NCBI GenBank assembly: GCA_024638915.1
Contig: JAHEJJ010000008.1
Coordinates: 1 to 64,000 of the forward strand
DNA from: Robiginitalea sp.
Lineage (GTDB): Bacteria > Bacteroidota > Bacteroidia > Flavobacteriales > Flavobacteriaceae
Length of the DNA: 64,000 nucleotides
Direction of reading: 5' to 3'
Below, in pieces: positions 1 through 8,808 of the stretch; within the stretch, counting starts at the first letter, position 1; each line of letters opens with the position of its first letter. Below the pieces are notes generated by a model, which saw only the letters and a program-made list of their open reading frames with translations, had not been told where the DNA came from and ran no database searches. The translations under genes were made by a program, and so were the position numbers.

Positions 1-942
1 ACCTATGGTACGGCCGTGGGGGTGATCAATCCGGATGCACCTTATAAGGTAGTGATCGAAGGGCATTCTGATGAGATTTCATGGTATGTGAATTACATCA
101 CGGATGAAGGACTGATCTACGTAATACGCAACGGAGGAAGCGATCATCAGATCGCTCCTTCCAAATGGGTGAATGTCCACACTAAAAAAGGTATTGTGAA
201 AGGGGTTTTTGGCTGGCCAGCCATTCATACACGCGACAGGAGCAAGGAACCACCACCGAAACTCGATAATATCTTTATCGATATCGGGGCCAAGGACAAA
301 AAAGAAGTTGAAAAAATGGGGGTTCACGTTGGATGTGTGATCACCTACCCGGATTCGTTCCAGATCCTGAATAAAAACAAGTTCATTTGTCGGGCGATAG
401 ATAACCGGGCAGGCGGATTCATGATTGCTGAAGTAGCCCGCTTATTGCATCAGAATAAAATTAAACTCCCCTTTGGCTTGTACATTACCAATTCAGTTCA
501 GGAAGAAATCGGATTAAGGGGGGCAGAGATGATCACACAAACCATAAAACCCAATGCTGCCATTGTTACCGATGTCTGCCACGACACCACCACCCCAATG
601 ATCGACAAAAAAACACAGGGACATACGGAAATGGGAGCCGGACCGGTAATTTCTTATGCTCCTGCTGTACAGAATAAATTACGGGAACGAATAATCGAAA
701 CAGCTGAGAAAAAGAAAATCCCTTTTCAAAGACTGGCTTCTTCAAGATCAACAGGAACAGATACCGATGCGTTTGCCTATAGCAATGGTGGTGTGGCATC
801 AGCTTTGATCTCCTTGCCGCTTCGTTATATGCATACTACCGTAGAAATGGTACATCGCGATGATATTGAAAATGTTATTCGACTGATCTACGAAACCCTG
901 CTGACAATCAAGGAAGGAGAAACTTTTAGCTATTTCGATTAA
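1..942 (+). CDS. M42 family metallopeptidase (5' end outside window)
   Basis: Cytosolic dinuclear-zinc aminopeptidase of the M42 (glutamyl aminopeptidase/deblocking) family. The reading frame is open from base 1, so the gene starts upstream. A GTG at 16 is internal and not a likely start. Visible metal and catalytic motifs, in order, are GHSDEI (His/Asp), AIDNRAGG (bridging Asp), QEEIGLRGA (catalytic Glu pair), VTDVCHD (Asp) and MHTTVEMVH (final His). I judge that about 40-50 N-terminal residues are missing compared with a full-length member of roughly 355-360 residues. The NUDIX gene follows after 21 bases on the same strand. Confidence 0.93.
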   Translation, partial: TYGTAVGVINPDAPYKVVIEGHSDEISWYVNYITDEGLIYVIRNGGSDHQIAPSKWVNVHTKKGIVKGVFGWPAIHTRDRSKEPPPKLDNIFIDIGAKDKKEVEKMGVHVGCVITYPDSFQILNKNKFICRAIDNRAGGFMIAEVARLLHQNKIKLPFGLYITNSVQEEIGLRGAEMITQTIKPNAAIVTDVCHDTTTPMIDKKTQGHTEMGAGPVISYAPAVQNKLRERIIETAEKKKIPFQRLASSRSTGTDTDAFAYSNGGVASALISLPLRYMHTTVEMVHRDDIENVIRLIYETLLTIKEGETFSYFD

Positions 943-963
943 CCCTGCCGTTATGAGAAAGCA

Positions 964-1548
964 ATGCCAATGGACGAGCTTGTAGATATACTCGATAACA
1001 AAGGTGATTTTACGGGAGAACAACTCTTGAAATCTGAAGCTCACAAAAGGGGCCTTTATCACCCAACGGTACATATATGGATTTATACCAGAGATGGAAG
1101 GGTGTTGATCCAAAAAAGGGGCCGCGAAAAAAAAACTTATCCGCTGCTTTGGGATGTTTCGGTAGCTGGGCATGTCGGGGCAGGTGAAAATATTTTATCT
1201 GCTGCGATCAGGGAAACCCATGAAGAAATCGGACTTGAAATCCGGCCTGAAGCCTTGGAAAAAATCGGGGTATACCGATCTGAACAGGTGCATGCCGAGC
1301 ATTTTAAAGATTTCGAATATCACCACAGTTTTATCTGTGAGCTCCAATCACCAATGAAAGACCTGAAAAAACAAAGTAGTGAGGTAGAGGAATTAAAACT
1401 TATTTCTCTTATAAGGTTCGCCGAAGAAACCTGGGGTTTGGGCAATCGGGCCGCGTTTGTCCCCCACCAGGGCAGCTACTACAAAGAAGTGGTGATGGCC
1501 ATCCAAAGCGCCTTAAAGCAATCCGATAAAAGTACTGGCCTGGCTTAG
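964..1548 (+). CDS. NUDIX hydrolase
   Basis: Predicted 194-residue NUDIX pyrophosphohydrolase. The NUDIX box is complete and begins at the Gly of GHVGAGE, with RETHEEIGL as its second half, so the metal-binding Glu residues are intact. The N-terminal stretch (HxxGLYHPTVHIWIY) resembles the IPP-isomerase-like/YfcD type that acts on larger substrates, but the substrate cannot be read from sequence. ATG 964 is used; ATG 970 is an equally possible start. The last 36 bases overlap the convergent hisS gene tail-to-tail. Confidence 0.9.
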   Translation: MPMDELVDILDNKGDFTGEQLLKSEAHKRGLYHPTVHIWIYTRDGRVLIQKRGREKKTYPLLWDVSVAGHVGAGENILSAAIRETHEEIGLEIRPEALEKIGVYRSEQVHAEHFKDFEYHHSFICELQSPMKDLKKQSSEVEELKLISLIRFAEETWGLGNRAAFVPHQGSYYKEVVMAIQSALKQSDKSTGLA

Positions 1549-2889
1549 GGGATAGAGCGTCTGCTCTCCACTTTCCATATTTTTGACCTGAAACTCCCCG
1601 GCCTTCAATTCATTTTCCCCGATGGAAACAACATATCTTACACCACGATTGTTGGCATATTTCATTTGCTTCTGGATCTTGGCCGGGTTGGGATAAATAT
1701 CACATTTTACCGAGGCCTTTCGCATCGCCTTTAGAAGTTTCATGGCTTCCATGGCTTCGGCCTGGCCAAAGTTTAGAAAAAACACCTGCAAATCCCTCTT
1801 CACAGACTCGGGAAAAAGTCCTAGTTCCTCCATGACCAGATAGATCCTGTCTAAACCAAAAGAGATCCCCACCCCACTGATATTATTGAGGCCAAAAATA
1901 CCGGTAAGGTCGTCGTAGCGACCTCCACCTCCTAAAGAGCCCATATTTATGCCTTGTGGGGCCTGAATTTCCAAAATAGGACCCGTATAGTAATTTAAAC
2001 CTCTCGCCAGAGTTATGTCCAATCGTACATCACAGCATTCCAGCCCCAGTTCTGCAATCGATTCCAATAGGAATCCGACTGCGGCTATTCCTTCCATGCC
2101 CACGGAACTATCTTTCAATATATTTCTCAAGGCCGACATCAATTCCTCATTGGATCCCTGAAGTGAAAACAATGGGGCCATTTTAGTTAAGGTCGAATCG
2201 GGAAAACCGCGTTGTTCCAATTCTGCCATAACTCCATCGACTCCTATTTTATCCATTTTATCCAGAGTGGTTGTAAATTCGATCATCTTATCTCCGGCTC
2301 CAAGAATTTCAGCCAGACCTGAAAGCATTTTCCGGTGGTTAAGGCGAATAGTTATCCCTTTAAAACCCAGATCCTTAAAAACAGCATCATACAATTGAAT
2401 AAATTCCAATTCCTGCAAAAGGGAATTACTGCCCACCACATCGGCATCGCATTGAAAGAACTCCCTAAAACGTCCTTTCTGAGGACGGTCTGCTCTCCAT
2501 ACCGGTTGAATCTGATATCGCTTAAAGGGAAAATCGATCTCGTGCTGATGCATTACCACATAACGTGCAAAGGGAACGGTAAGGTCGTAACGAAGTGCTT
2601 TTTGAGTGATTAAAGGCGCTAATTCCTGGGCGTCTTTATTATCATATATTTCCGGTCTTATCTTAGCCAGATAATCCCCCGAATTAAGGATCTTAAATAT
2701 AAGTCGGTCACCTTCATCCCCGTATTTACCGGTCAGGGTTTCAAGATTTTCCATGGCCGGGGTTTCGATGGGCAGGAAGCCGAATCGCTCGAACTGGCTG
2801 CGAATAATATTGATAATATAGTCTCTCTTGGCTATTTCAGCCGGTGAAAAGTCTCTTGTTCCTTTAGGTATCGATGGTTTCTGTGCCAT
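1513..2889 (-). CDS. hisS: Histidine--tRNA ligase
   Basis: Class II aminoacyl-tRNA synthetase that charges tRNA-His, 458 residues, normal length. The N terminus SIPKGTRDFSP is typical. Motif 2 is seen around PVWRADRPQKGRFREF, the histidine-specific HisA motif as LARGLNYYTGP, and motif 3 as GISFGLDRIY. The C-terminal anticodon-binding domain (from about residue 365) contains DIYPNPAKIQKQMKYANN. A TAnnTTTG promoter lies just upstream at 2907-2939. The 3' end overlaps the convergent NUDIX gene by 36 bases. Confidence 0.97.
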   Translation of the reverse strand: MAQKPSIPKGTRDFSPAEIAKRDYIINIIRSQFERFGFLPIETPAMENLETLTGKYGDEGDRLIFKILNSGDYLAKIRPEIYDNKDAQELAPLITQKALRYDLTVPFARYVVMHQHEIDFPFKRYQIQPVWRADRPQKGRFREFFQCDADVVGSNSLLQELEFIQLYDAVFKDLGFKGITIRLNHRKMLSGLAEILGAGDKMIEFTTTLDKMDKIGVDGVMAELEQRGFPDSTLTKMAPLFSLQGSNEELMSALRNILKDSSVGMEGIAAVGFLLESIAELGLECCDVRLDITLARGLNYYTGPILEIQAPQGINMGSLGGGGRYDDLTGIFGLNNISGVGISFGLDRIYLVMEELGLFPESVKRDLQVFFLNFGQAEAMEAMKLLKAMRKASVKCDIYPNPAKIQKQMKYANNRGVRYVVSIGENELKAGEFQVKNMESGEQTLYPLSQASTFIGLL

Positions 2890-2906
2890 GATTGAAAATA
2901 ATGCTA

Positions 2907-2939
2907 CAAATATAGTTCTTTGCGATAGGAACCTGTCAA
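2907..2939 (-). promoter_or_regulatory. Bacteroidota-type promoter of hisS
   Basis: On the minus strand a TATATTTG (-7 element, plus-strand 2907-2914) is preceded by TTG at 2937-2939, 22 bases away. This fits the TTG / TAnnTTTG consensus of the Bacteroidota primary sigma factor, with spacing at the long end. It leaves a leader of roughly 10-15 bases before the hisS ATG. Confidence 0.5.
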
Positions 2940-2947
2940 TTCCGGGC

Positions 2948-3421
2948 CTACTCCGCTATGATTTGATCGAACCACTGATAAAGCGCGCCCTTGGTAATTA
3001 CCGCACCTTTCCGGATAAGTTCAAACTTATCTATGTTCTTATCTTTGGTATATGCCTTAGCAGCGGTGAGGTACTCCACAAAATCGGATTGCCAGTTTTT
3101 TTTGAACCAGCCAAATCCTTCGTTGGTATTTAAGTCAATTTCAGGGTTCAATACTTTAACGGAAATAAGATTCATCTCCTTTTCATCGCACTTGAAAAGA
3201 TGCATATGCTGGGCGGAAATATTCTCCAAATATTCAACCTTGGCCAGGACCCCTTCCCAGATCAAGTCGCTAAAAACATCGACCTCTTCTTCAGCCAAAC
3301 TCGGTTTTTCCTTTTTCAGATTATCCCATTCCTCAGCAGTTATGCTTTGAGTGGAAAGGAAATTAATAAATTCCTGCTCCAGCTCAGTCAGCTGTTCTTC
3401 AGTTAGACGGATGTATTTCAT
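2948..3421 (-). CDS. DUF6495 family protein
   Basis: 157-residue acidic, probably cytosolic protein of unknown function. It begins MKYIRLTEEQLTELEQEF and carries a tryptophan-rich stretch (GFGWFKKNWQ) near residue 103. No signal peptide or membrane segment is visible. It looks like the flavobacterial DUF6495 family, which I recall near hisS in relatives; this assignment is from memory of the family. The start ATG is well supported because the frame closes shortly upstream. A terminator-like hairpin of the upstream receptor gene ends just before it. Confidence 0.75.
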   Translation of the reverse strand: MKYIRLTEEQLTELEQEFINFLSTQSITAEEWDNLKKEKPSLAEEEVDVFSDLIWEGVLAKVEYLENISAQHMHLFKCDEKEMNLISVKVLNPEIDLNTNEGFGWFKKNWQSDFVEYLTAAKAYTKDKNIDKFELIRKGAVITKGALYQWFDQIIAE

Positions 3422-3427
3422 CCCGCA

Positions 3428-3461
3428 AAAATAGGAAGGCCACCCAAAATGAGCGGCCTTC
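3428..3461 (-). terminator. Terminator of the Oar-like receptor gene
   Basis: GAAGGCC / GGCCTTC arms (3435-3441 and 3455-3461) form a stem that, read on the minus strand, is followed by CTATTTTTG. It sits between the stop of the receptor gene and the start of the DUF6495 gene. The same T tract contains TATTTTTG, so it may double as a -7 promoter element for DUF6495. Confidence 0.6.
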
Positions 3462-3482
3462 GTTGAATAATTTATTATGCCC

Positions 3483-6400
3483 CTAAAAAATATACCGCAA
3501 TCCGAATTGCATCTGCCATCTGGAGATCAGGTCCGGATTATTGATAAAGGTCGATGTCTGATTCGGATCAAAGCTGTATACCGGTGTACCGGTACCATCG
3601 ATCCTGACTCCTAGGGGCTGAGTGGTCAGCGGATTCTGAACAACGCCCCATTTAGAACTGATAAGGTTTCCGGCATTGAGGATATCGATACTGAATTGAA
3701 CGGTATGACGTTTGTTTTTCGGGCCAACATTAAAGTTATAGTCCTGAAGTATTTTAAGATCCCATCGATTGGCCCAGGGGCTTAAAATATCGTTCCTGCC
3801 CGCATAACCACCGCGTCGTCCATTGAGGTAATCATCTTGCTGGATAAAAGCCTCCAGTGCGGTACGTTGTGCAGCTGCATCCCCGTCGAATTGCATCTGG
3901 CCGATTTCAGCAGCGGTGGGTACATAGATCAGGTCGTTGGTAAACGAGCCGTCATTATTGATATCGCCGGAATAAATATAAGAAAACCGGCCTCCTTGCG
4001 CATATTCAAAAAATGCCCCTAAAGAGGTAGCCCAACGGTCGTTACTGCCATACTGCCAGGATTTGTTGATCTGTCCTATAAACCGATGTTTATTTCCAAA
4101 CAAGGAAGGAGATAATGCGGCGGTATTCACATTACCGAAGGCGGGATTCAGATCGAAAATATCGCTGCTGATTTCCGCACCCAGCGAATTCACATCGAGG
4201 CTTTCAAGGAAATTATAAGCCAGGCTTATAAATAAATTGTTGTCCCACTGTTTCTGGGCTTTAATCGACCAGTTAAAGGATCTTCCTTTATCTACATTGG
4301 AAAATACATAGGCATTAGTAGCACCCCCAAATATCTGTGCCCGGTCTTCCGGACGGTAGATCGCCCTGTTGTCTACCCCTGACAGGGTTCCCCCTGGAGT
4401 ACCAGCTCCAAAATTATTAACCGTAGCCGCATTCATGTCTTGGGTATAAATGATATCGGTGGTCACCACGACACCATTTTCGAATTTGTAATCAACGCCA
4501 AGGTTACTTCTCCAGACCTGAGGGAATTGAAAATTGGGATTTGTGGTCTGATAGAAGAAAAAATCAGTAGACTGCACCTGGTTGGCTACCCATACGAATG
4601 GAAATCTGCCCGAGAATATTCCGGATCCTCCTCTAACCTGGAAGCTTCTGTCTCCATGTACATCCCAATTAAATCCAACCCTTGGCGACCAGAGTATGTC
4701 GCGATCCGGCAGATCCAGACTACTGAGGAATATCGGGTTGCCGTTCTCGTCGAAATACTCAATGTCGGGGGCATAGGTACCTCCATCCTGAAGCAGGCCG
4801 CCTTTTCGGTCGATATTTTCCTGGATCAACTGCTTGGTATTAAAATAAAGCGGCTTATCTGCACGAAGCCCATAAGTGAGTTTAAAACGGTCTGAAATAT
4901 CCCAGGCATCCTGAAAATAAAAGGCAAGCTGGCCGAATTGGCTTTCTGCTAGTGCCCATCCTCCCGGCGTACCGATCGGCACAGAATTATTGGCCGAAAA
5001 TATCCCTTCCGCATTATCGATGGCATCGCCGATGAGATCATTATCCACCGCATCGAGGAATGACTGAACATTAGGAAAATCGGCAAATACTCCAACAGCC
5101 CCGCGAGCATCCCCGAAAAAATAAGCCCCAAGATTGAAGGAATTGAAAAACTTGAACCTTTCGTACGAGATCCCTGCTGTGAAGGTATGATTCCCCGCAA
5201 ATATGTTCATAGTGTTAGAGATCTGGAAGACATCCTGCTTCAGCCGGTTGTTGATGGAAAAAGGTTCATGGCCGGCTACGATAGCACGTACACCATCCTG
5301 TTGAATATTAATGGCTGGTGCCGGTGAAGAAAATGGATTCCTGAAATCGTTGAATTTGGTGTAGCCTATCTGAAATTTGTTTACCGCATTGCCATTGGAA
5401 AAGGTGGAGTTCAATTCGGCCAGATAGGAGTTGATCTCATTGTTGATCTCATATCCCGCGTTGGCAAACTGCAAAGTAATCGCATCGGGGCCACGCCTTC
5501 CGATGGCAAACTCGTTTGCCGTAAGGTCCCGTTTGGCATCCAGAAAATTATAGATAAGGGCCAAACGGTTATTGTCGTTAATATTCCAGTCGATCTTAAA
5601 GATTCCCTTGATCGATTCTGTGTCGAGCAAATACCCCTCATAGGGTCCTGTATTATATCCTAATGTTCCCAGGGCAGCCTGTACCGCATCCATATCGGTC
5701 GCGCTTACCCTCGAGACATTATTTCCTCCCTGGCCTCGGTCTGCCACAAAATTAGATCCCAAATCTTCCCGCTTATCGCTTTCAAAATTCGCAAAGAAGA
5801 AGACTTTGTTTTTTACAATTGGTCCGCCTATACTGACGCCAAATTGCGTTTGCGTCAGATCCGGAACAAAAATATCTTCCCCATCCACCTTGCTGCCTGT
5901 GAGATCCTGGTTTCTGAAAAACCCATATAACGTGCCGTGCACTTCGTTGGTGCCGCTTTTGGTTACTGCGTTGACAGAGGCACCGGTAAATCCGGCCTGA
6001 CTCACGTCATAAGGTGCCAGGGATACCTGGATCTGGTCGATGGCATCCAATGAAATCGGCTGGGCATTGGTCTGACCGCCTGGTGTGGCAGCATCCAGTC
6101 CAAAAGGGTTATTAAAAATAGATCCATCCAATGAAAAATTATTGTATTGGCTATTACGTCCGCCAAAGGAATTTCCGTCTGCGGTGGGTTCCAGACGGGT
6201 GAAATCGGATGCGGAGCGCGTGATGGTAGGTAAACGGGTTAATTCCCTTCTACCCAGGCTTGTTTCAGAGCCGGTTCGGTCACTTCCAAAAGTACCCCCT
6301 TGATCCCCGACAAGGACAACTTCTTGAAGTGCCTGGCTTTCACTGATCATTTGTGCGTCATAACTAAAGGTCTTACCCAATGAAAGAAAGATATCATCGC

Positions 6401-6668
6401 GTATCTGGTCTCTGAAACCAACATAGGATATTGTTACCTCATAGGGTCCACCCACACGCAGGTTGAGAAGGTTATATCTTCCTTCTTCGTTGGATATAGC
6501 ACCATAGCGTGTACCTGTAGGACTATGTATTGCTACGATGTTCGCTCCTAGAAGTGGAGCATTCTGATCGTCAACAACGGTTCCCCGAATGTTGGAAGTA
6601 GTTACCTGAGCTGTTGCCGTTAGGGTAAAAAAAAGTAAGCCTAAGACAGTGAATACTGGAAGTTTCAT
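3483..6668 (-). CDS. Oar-like TonB-dependent outer-membrane receptor
   Basis: 1061-residue outer-membrane protein. A signal peptide (MKLPVFTVLGLLFFTLTATA) is followed by a carboxypeptidase-regulatory-like beta-sandwich domain (about residues 25-110, TTSNIRGTVVDDQNAP), a plug domain with FSLDGSIFNNPFG and VNAVTKSGTNEVHG, and a long beta-barrel ending in aromatic residues (FGLRYIF). This is the OmpA-related Oar/TonB receptor type common in Bacteroidota. The substrate is unknown, and no SusD partner is adjacent, which argues against a canonical polysaccharide-utilisation SusC. Single-gene unit with a terminator after it. Confidence 0.88.
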   Translation of the reverse strand: MKLPVFTVLGLLFFTLTATAQVTTSNIRGTVVDDQNAPLLGANIVAIHSPTGTRYGAISNEEGRYNLLNLRVGGPYEVTISYVGFRDQIRDDIFLSLGKTFSYDAQMISESQALQEVVLVGDQGGTFGSDRTGSETSLGRRELTRLPTITRSASDFTRLEPTADGNSFGGRNSQYNNFSLDGSIFNNPFGLDAATPGGQTNAQPISLDAIDQIQVSLAPYDVSQAGFTGASVNAVTKSGTNEVHGTLYGFFRNQDLTGSKVDGEDIFVPDLTQTQFGVSIGGPIVKNKVFFFANFESDKREDLGSNFVADRGQGGNNVSRVSATDMDAVQAALGTLGYNTGPYEGYLLDTESIKGIFKIDWNINDNNRLALIYNFLDAKRDLTANEFAIGRRGPDAITLQFANAGYEINNEINSYLAELNSTFSNGNAVNKFQIGYTKFNDFRNPFSSPAPAINIQQDGVRAIVAGHEPFSINNRLKQDVFQISNTMNIFAGNHTFTAGISYERFKFFNSFNLGAYFFGDARGAVGVFADFPNVQSFLDAVDNDLIGDAIDNAEGIFSANNSVPIGTPGGWALAESQFGQLAFYFQDAWDISDRFKLTYGLRADKPLYFNTKQLIQENIDRKGGLLQDGGTYAPDIEYFDENGNPIFLSSLDLPDRDILWSPRVGFNWDVHGDRSFQVRGGSGIFSGRFPFVWVANQVQSTDFFFYQTTNPNFQFPQVWRSNLGVDYKFENGVVVTTDIIYTQDMNAATVNNFGAGTPGGTLSGVDNRAIYRPEDRAQIFGGATNAYVFSNVDKGRSFNWSIKAQKQWDNNLFISLAYNFLESLDVNSLGAEISSDIFDLNPAFGNVNTAALSPSLFGNKHRFIGQINKSWQYGSNDRWATSLGAFFEYAQGGRFSYIYSGDINNDGSFTNDLIYVPTAAEIGQMQFDGDAAAQRTALEAFIQQDDYLNGRRGGYAGRNDILSPWANRWDLKILQDYNFNVGPKNKRHTVQFSIDILNAGNLISSKWGVVQNPLTTQPLGVRIDGTGTPVYSFDPNQTSTFINNPDLISRWQMQFGLRYIF

Positions 6669-6715
6669 CGGTTTGCTTTTACGTTAGATTATTTAGGTTA
6701 TCCAAGTAAATGTAG

Positions 6716-6748
6716 CAAAAAAAAAGAGCTATGCGGGCATAGCTCTTT
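6716..6748 (-). terminator. Terminator of the rpsF-rpsR-rplI operon
   Basis: A perfect 12-bp stem (6723-6734 with 6737-6748, core AGAGCTATGC / GCATAGCTCT) is followed on the minus strand by a run of about ten T. It lies 25 bases after the rplI stop and upstream of the receptor gene start. Confidence 0.85.
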
Positions 6749-6773
6749 ACAACTTATCAACGCTTATTGACAA

Positions 6774-7226
6774 CTATTTTTTCTCGGGTACGACCTCGAA
6801 GGGTAATTCTACAATTACTTCCCTATGAAGCCTGATCTGAGCATCGTAGGGACCGGTTCTTTTTATCGTTCCCCCCTTGATGGTGATGTATTTCTTATCG
6901 ATTTCATGCCCTTCATTTCCTAAGGCAGCAGCGAGATCCATACTCGAAACTGAACCGAAAAGACGGTCCTGAGCTCCCACTTTGGCTGCGATTTTAATTT
7001 CCAGATTCTTGATGGCTTCTTCGATCTTCTTGGCTCCTTCAATGATCTGAGCTTCCTTATGTGCTTTTTGCCTCAGGTTTTCCTCGCGTACTTTTTTTGC
7101 AGATGGAGTGGCTAAAATGGCCAATCCATTGGGGATCAGATAATTTCTACCGTAGCCGTTCTTCACTTTTACAACGTCGTCCTTGAAACCAAGATTCAGC
7201 ACGTCTTCCTTTAATATGAGTTCCAT
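6774..7226 (-). CDS. rplI: 50S ribosomal protein L9
   Basis: 150-residue bL9. The N-terminal rRNA-binding domain shows the family signature around LNLGFKDDVVKVKNGYGRNY and PNGLA. A long central helix rich in Lys/Glu (about residues 45-75) and a C-terminal domain ending in EVVPEKK follow. It is the last gene of the rpsF-rpsR-rplI operon, 13 bases after rpsR, and a strong terminator follows. Confidence 0.97.
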   Translation of the reverse strand: MELILKEDVLNLGFKDDVVKVKNGYGRNYLIPNGLAILATPSAKKVREENLRQKAHKEAQIIEGAKKIEEAIKNLEIKIAAKVGAQDRLFGSVSSMDLAAALGNEGHEIDKKYITIKGGTIKRTGPYDAQIRLHREVIVELPFEVVPEKK

Positions 7227-7239
7227 TCGATCTTGCTTG

Positions 7240-7536
7240 TTACTTTAATAAATCTCCAACGTACGGCATCAAAGCTAAATGACGGGCCCTTTTTACAGCC
7301 TGAGCCACCTTTCTCTGGTACTTCAAAGAAGTTCCTGTTAATCTCCTGGGTAGCAATTTACCCTGTTCATTAACGAGTTTCATCAGAAAATCAGGATCCT
7401 TATAATCGATATATTTAATACCCGATTTCTTAAAACGACAATACTTCTTCTGTTTATTGGTTTCGATATTCAACGGGGTCAGATATCTGATCTCTCCGTC
7501 TTTCTTTCCTTTGGCCTGTTGTTCAATATTCGCCAT
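7240..7536 (-). CDS. rpsR: 30S ribosomal protein S18
   Basis: 98-residue bS18 with [17 protein letters not shown] and the conserved basic C-terminal half ([20 protein letters not shown]). It has an N-terminal extension of about 20 residues over the shortest homologues. It is the middle gene of the rpsF-rpsR-rplI operon, 5 bases after rpsF. In Flavobacterium johnsoniae bS18, bS6 and bS21 are reported to sequester the 16S rRNA anti-Shine-Dalgarno tail, which agrees with the scarcity of SD sequences here. Confidence 0.97.
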   Translation of the reverse strand: MANIEQQAKGKKDGEIRYLTPLNIETNKQKKYCRFKKSGIKYIDYKDPDFLMKLVNEQGKLLPRRLTGTSLKYQRKVAQAVKRARHLALMPYVGDLLK

Positions 7537-7541
7537 AATAC

Positions 7542-7880
7542 CTATACTTTAGCTTTGAGTCTAGTTCTTCTTTTTTCCGCCCATTCGATCGCGTGCTTAT
7601 CTAACTTTACAGTCAGGAATCGCATGATGCGTTCATCTCTTCTAAATTCTTGCTCATAAGGCCCAATGGCTTCTCCGGGCGCAGTGAATTCGAATAAGTG
7701 ATAAAAACCACTTTTTTTGTTCTGGATGGCGTACGCAAGCTTCTTCAGCCCCCAGTTTTCCTTAGAGACCATTTTGCCTCCCTGTTTCTTAAGGAAATCT
7801 TCAAATTTTTTTACTGTTTCCTCTATCTGCGTGTCGGATAGAACGGGATTTAAAATGAAAACAGTTTCGTATTGATTCAT
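7542..7880 (-). CDS. rpsF: 30S ribosomal protein S6
   Basis: 112-residue bS6 with the typical start [16 protein letters not shown], the [11 protein letters not shown]-like strand (seen as [19 protein letters not shown]) and [10 protein letters not shown]. It is the first gene of the rpsF-rpsR-rplI operon, driven by a consensus-like promoter at 7906-7936. S6 forms a heterodimer with S18 on the 30S platform, encoded directly downstream. Confidence 0.97.
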   Translation of the reverse strand: MNQYETVFILNPVLSDTQIEETVKKFEDFLKKQGGKMVSKENWGLKKLAYAIQNKKSGFYHLFEFTAPGEAIGPYEQEFRRDERIMRFLTVKLDKHAIEWAEKRRTRLKAKV

Positions 7881-7905
7881 AATATCTTATAATTTTTTAG
7901 GAGCG

Positions 7906-7936
7906 CAAAAGTAAGAATATTTAATTCGAATCACAA
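7906..7936 (-). promoter_or_regulatory. Promoter of the rpsF-rpsR-rplI operon
   Basis: On the minus strand TTG (plus-strand 7934-7936) is followed 20 bases later by TACTTTTG (7906-7913), an excellent match to the Bacteroidota TTG / TAnnTTTG promoter. It leaves a leader of about 20 bases before the rpsF ATG. Confidence 0.7.
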
Positions 7937-8054
7937 GAAATTGAAAAAATCTTCGTTATAGGTACTAGAATCTTAAAAATTAAACTTAACCTAAACCCTA
8001 AATGCGCAATCATCGTCATTCGTACATGATTTTAAGCAATGTTTACAGTTTTTA

Positions 8055-8084
8055 TTGCAGTTAAACGTGTTTTTAAGTAATTTG
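8055..8084 (+). promoter_or_regulatory. Possible promoter of the LytTR regulator gene
   Basis: TTG at 8055-8057 and TAATTTG at 8078-8084 are 20 bases apart, resembling the Bacteroidota promoter but with one base fewer inside the -7 element. The 235-base gap between rpsF and this gene is AT-rich and holds no other recognisable feature on the plus strand. Confidence 0.4.
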
Positions 8085-8115
8085 TCGATGATTTAACCCC
8101 ACAAATCAACCACTT

Positions 8116-8808
8116 ATGAAGTTAAGAAGTATTGTTGTTGATGATTCTTCTATGCAGCGAATGGCAGTTGCAAAGTTAGTGAACAATCATCCCAATCTAG
8201 CACTGGTGGCCGAGTATAGCAATGCGATAGAGGCTAAAAACGGCATCAAAAACAACGAGATAGATCTCATTTTCCTCGACGTCGAAATGCCCATAATCAG
8301 CGGCTTCGATTTGCTTGAATCCCTTGAAAACCGCCCACAGGTGATCCTGATTACAGGAAAACCTGATTACGCTCTTAAGGCATTTGACTACGATGTGACC
8401 GATTATTTGCACAAACCTATTACCATGGCACGTTTCGATGCCTCGGTAAAGCGGGCTGTAGCCAAGTACGAGCAACTGCACAAGGTCAACGAGGACGAAG
8501 AGCATATTTTCGTGAAAAGCAACCTGAAAAAGCGAAAAGTAATTCTCAATGATATCAAATGGATAGAGGCGCTTGGCGACTATATTAAATTGGTTACCGA
8601 CGAAGCGAATATCGTGATCCTGTCGACCATGAAGGCTTTTGAAAAGCAGTTACCTTCGGAGAAGTTTCTGCGTATTCATAAGTCCTATATCGTCAATCTG
8701 GAAAAGATCGAGAAGTTCAACAGCAAAAATGTTGAAGTTAGCGGCAGGTCTATTCCACTAAGTCGAAATAAGAAAACAGAATTGGCGGAGGCATTAAGCA
8801 ACGTCTGA
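8116..8808 (+). CDS. LytTR-family response regulator
   Basis: 230-residue two-component response regulator. The N-terminal receiver domain (residues 1-120) has VVDDSS near the start, the phospho-acceptor Asp in IFLDVEMPIISGFDLL, and the YLHKPI lysine. The C-terminal LytTR DNA-binding domain (about 135-230) shows IKWIEALGDYIKLVT and FLRIHKSYIVNL. No sensor kinase is adjacent, so it is an orphan here. It converges with priA: its stop ends at 8808 and the priA stop begins at 8809, with no gap. Confidence 0.93.
   Translation: MKLRSIVVDDSSMQRMAVAKLVNNHPNLALVAEYSNAIEAKNGIKNNEIDLIFLDVEMPIISGFDLLESLENRPQVILITGKPDYALKAFDYDVTDYLHKPITMARFDASVKRAVAKYEQLHKVNEDEEHIFVKSNLKKRKVILNDIKWIEALGDYIKLVTDEANIVILSTMKAFEKQLPSEKFLRIHKSYIVNLEKIEKFNSKNVEVSGRSIPLSRNKKTELAEALSNV

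Noticed and set aside
4440-4895. 151-codon open frame antisense to the Oar-like receptor
   Set aside because: Fully inside the barrel region of the receptor; no signal, no domain.
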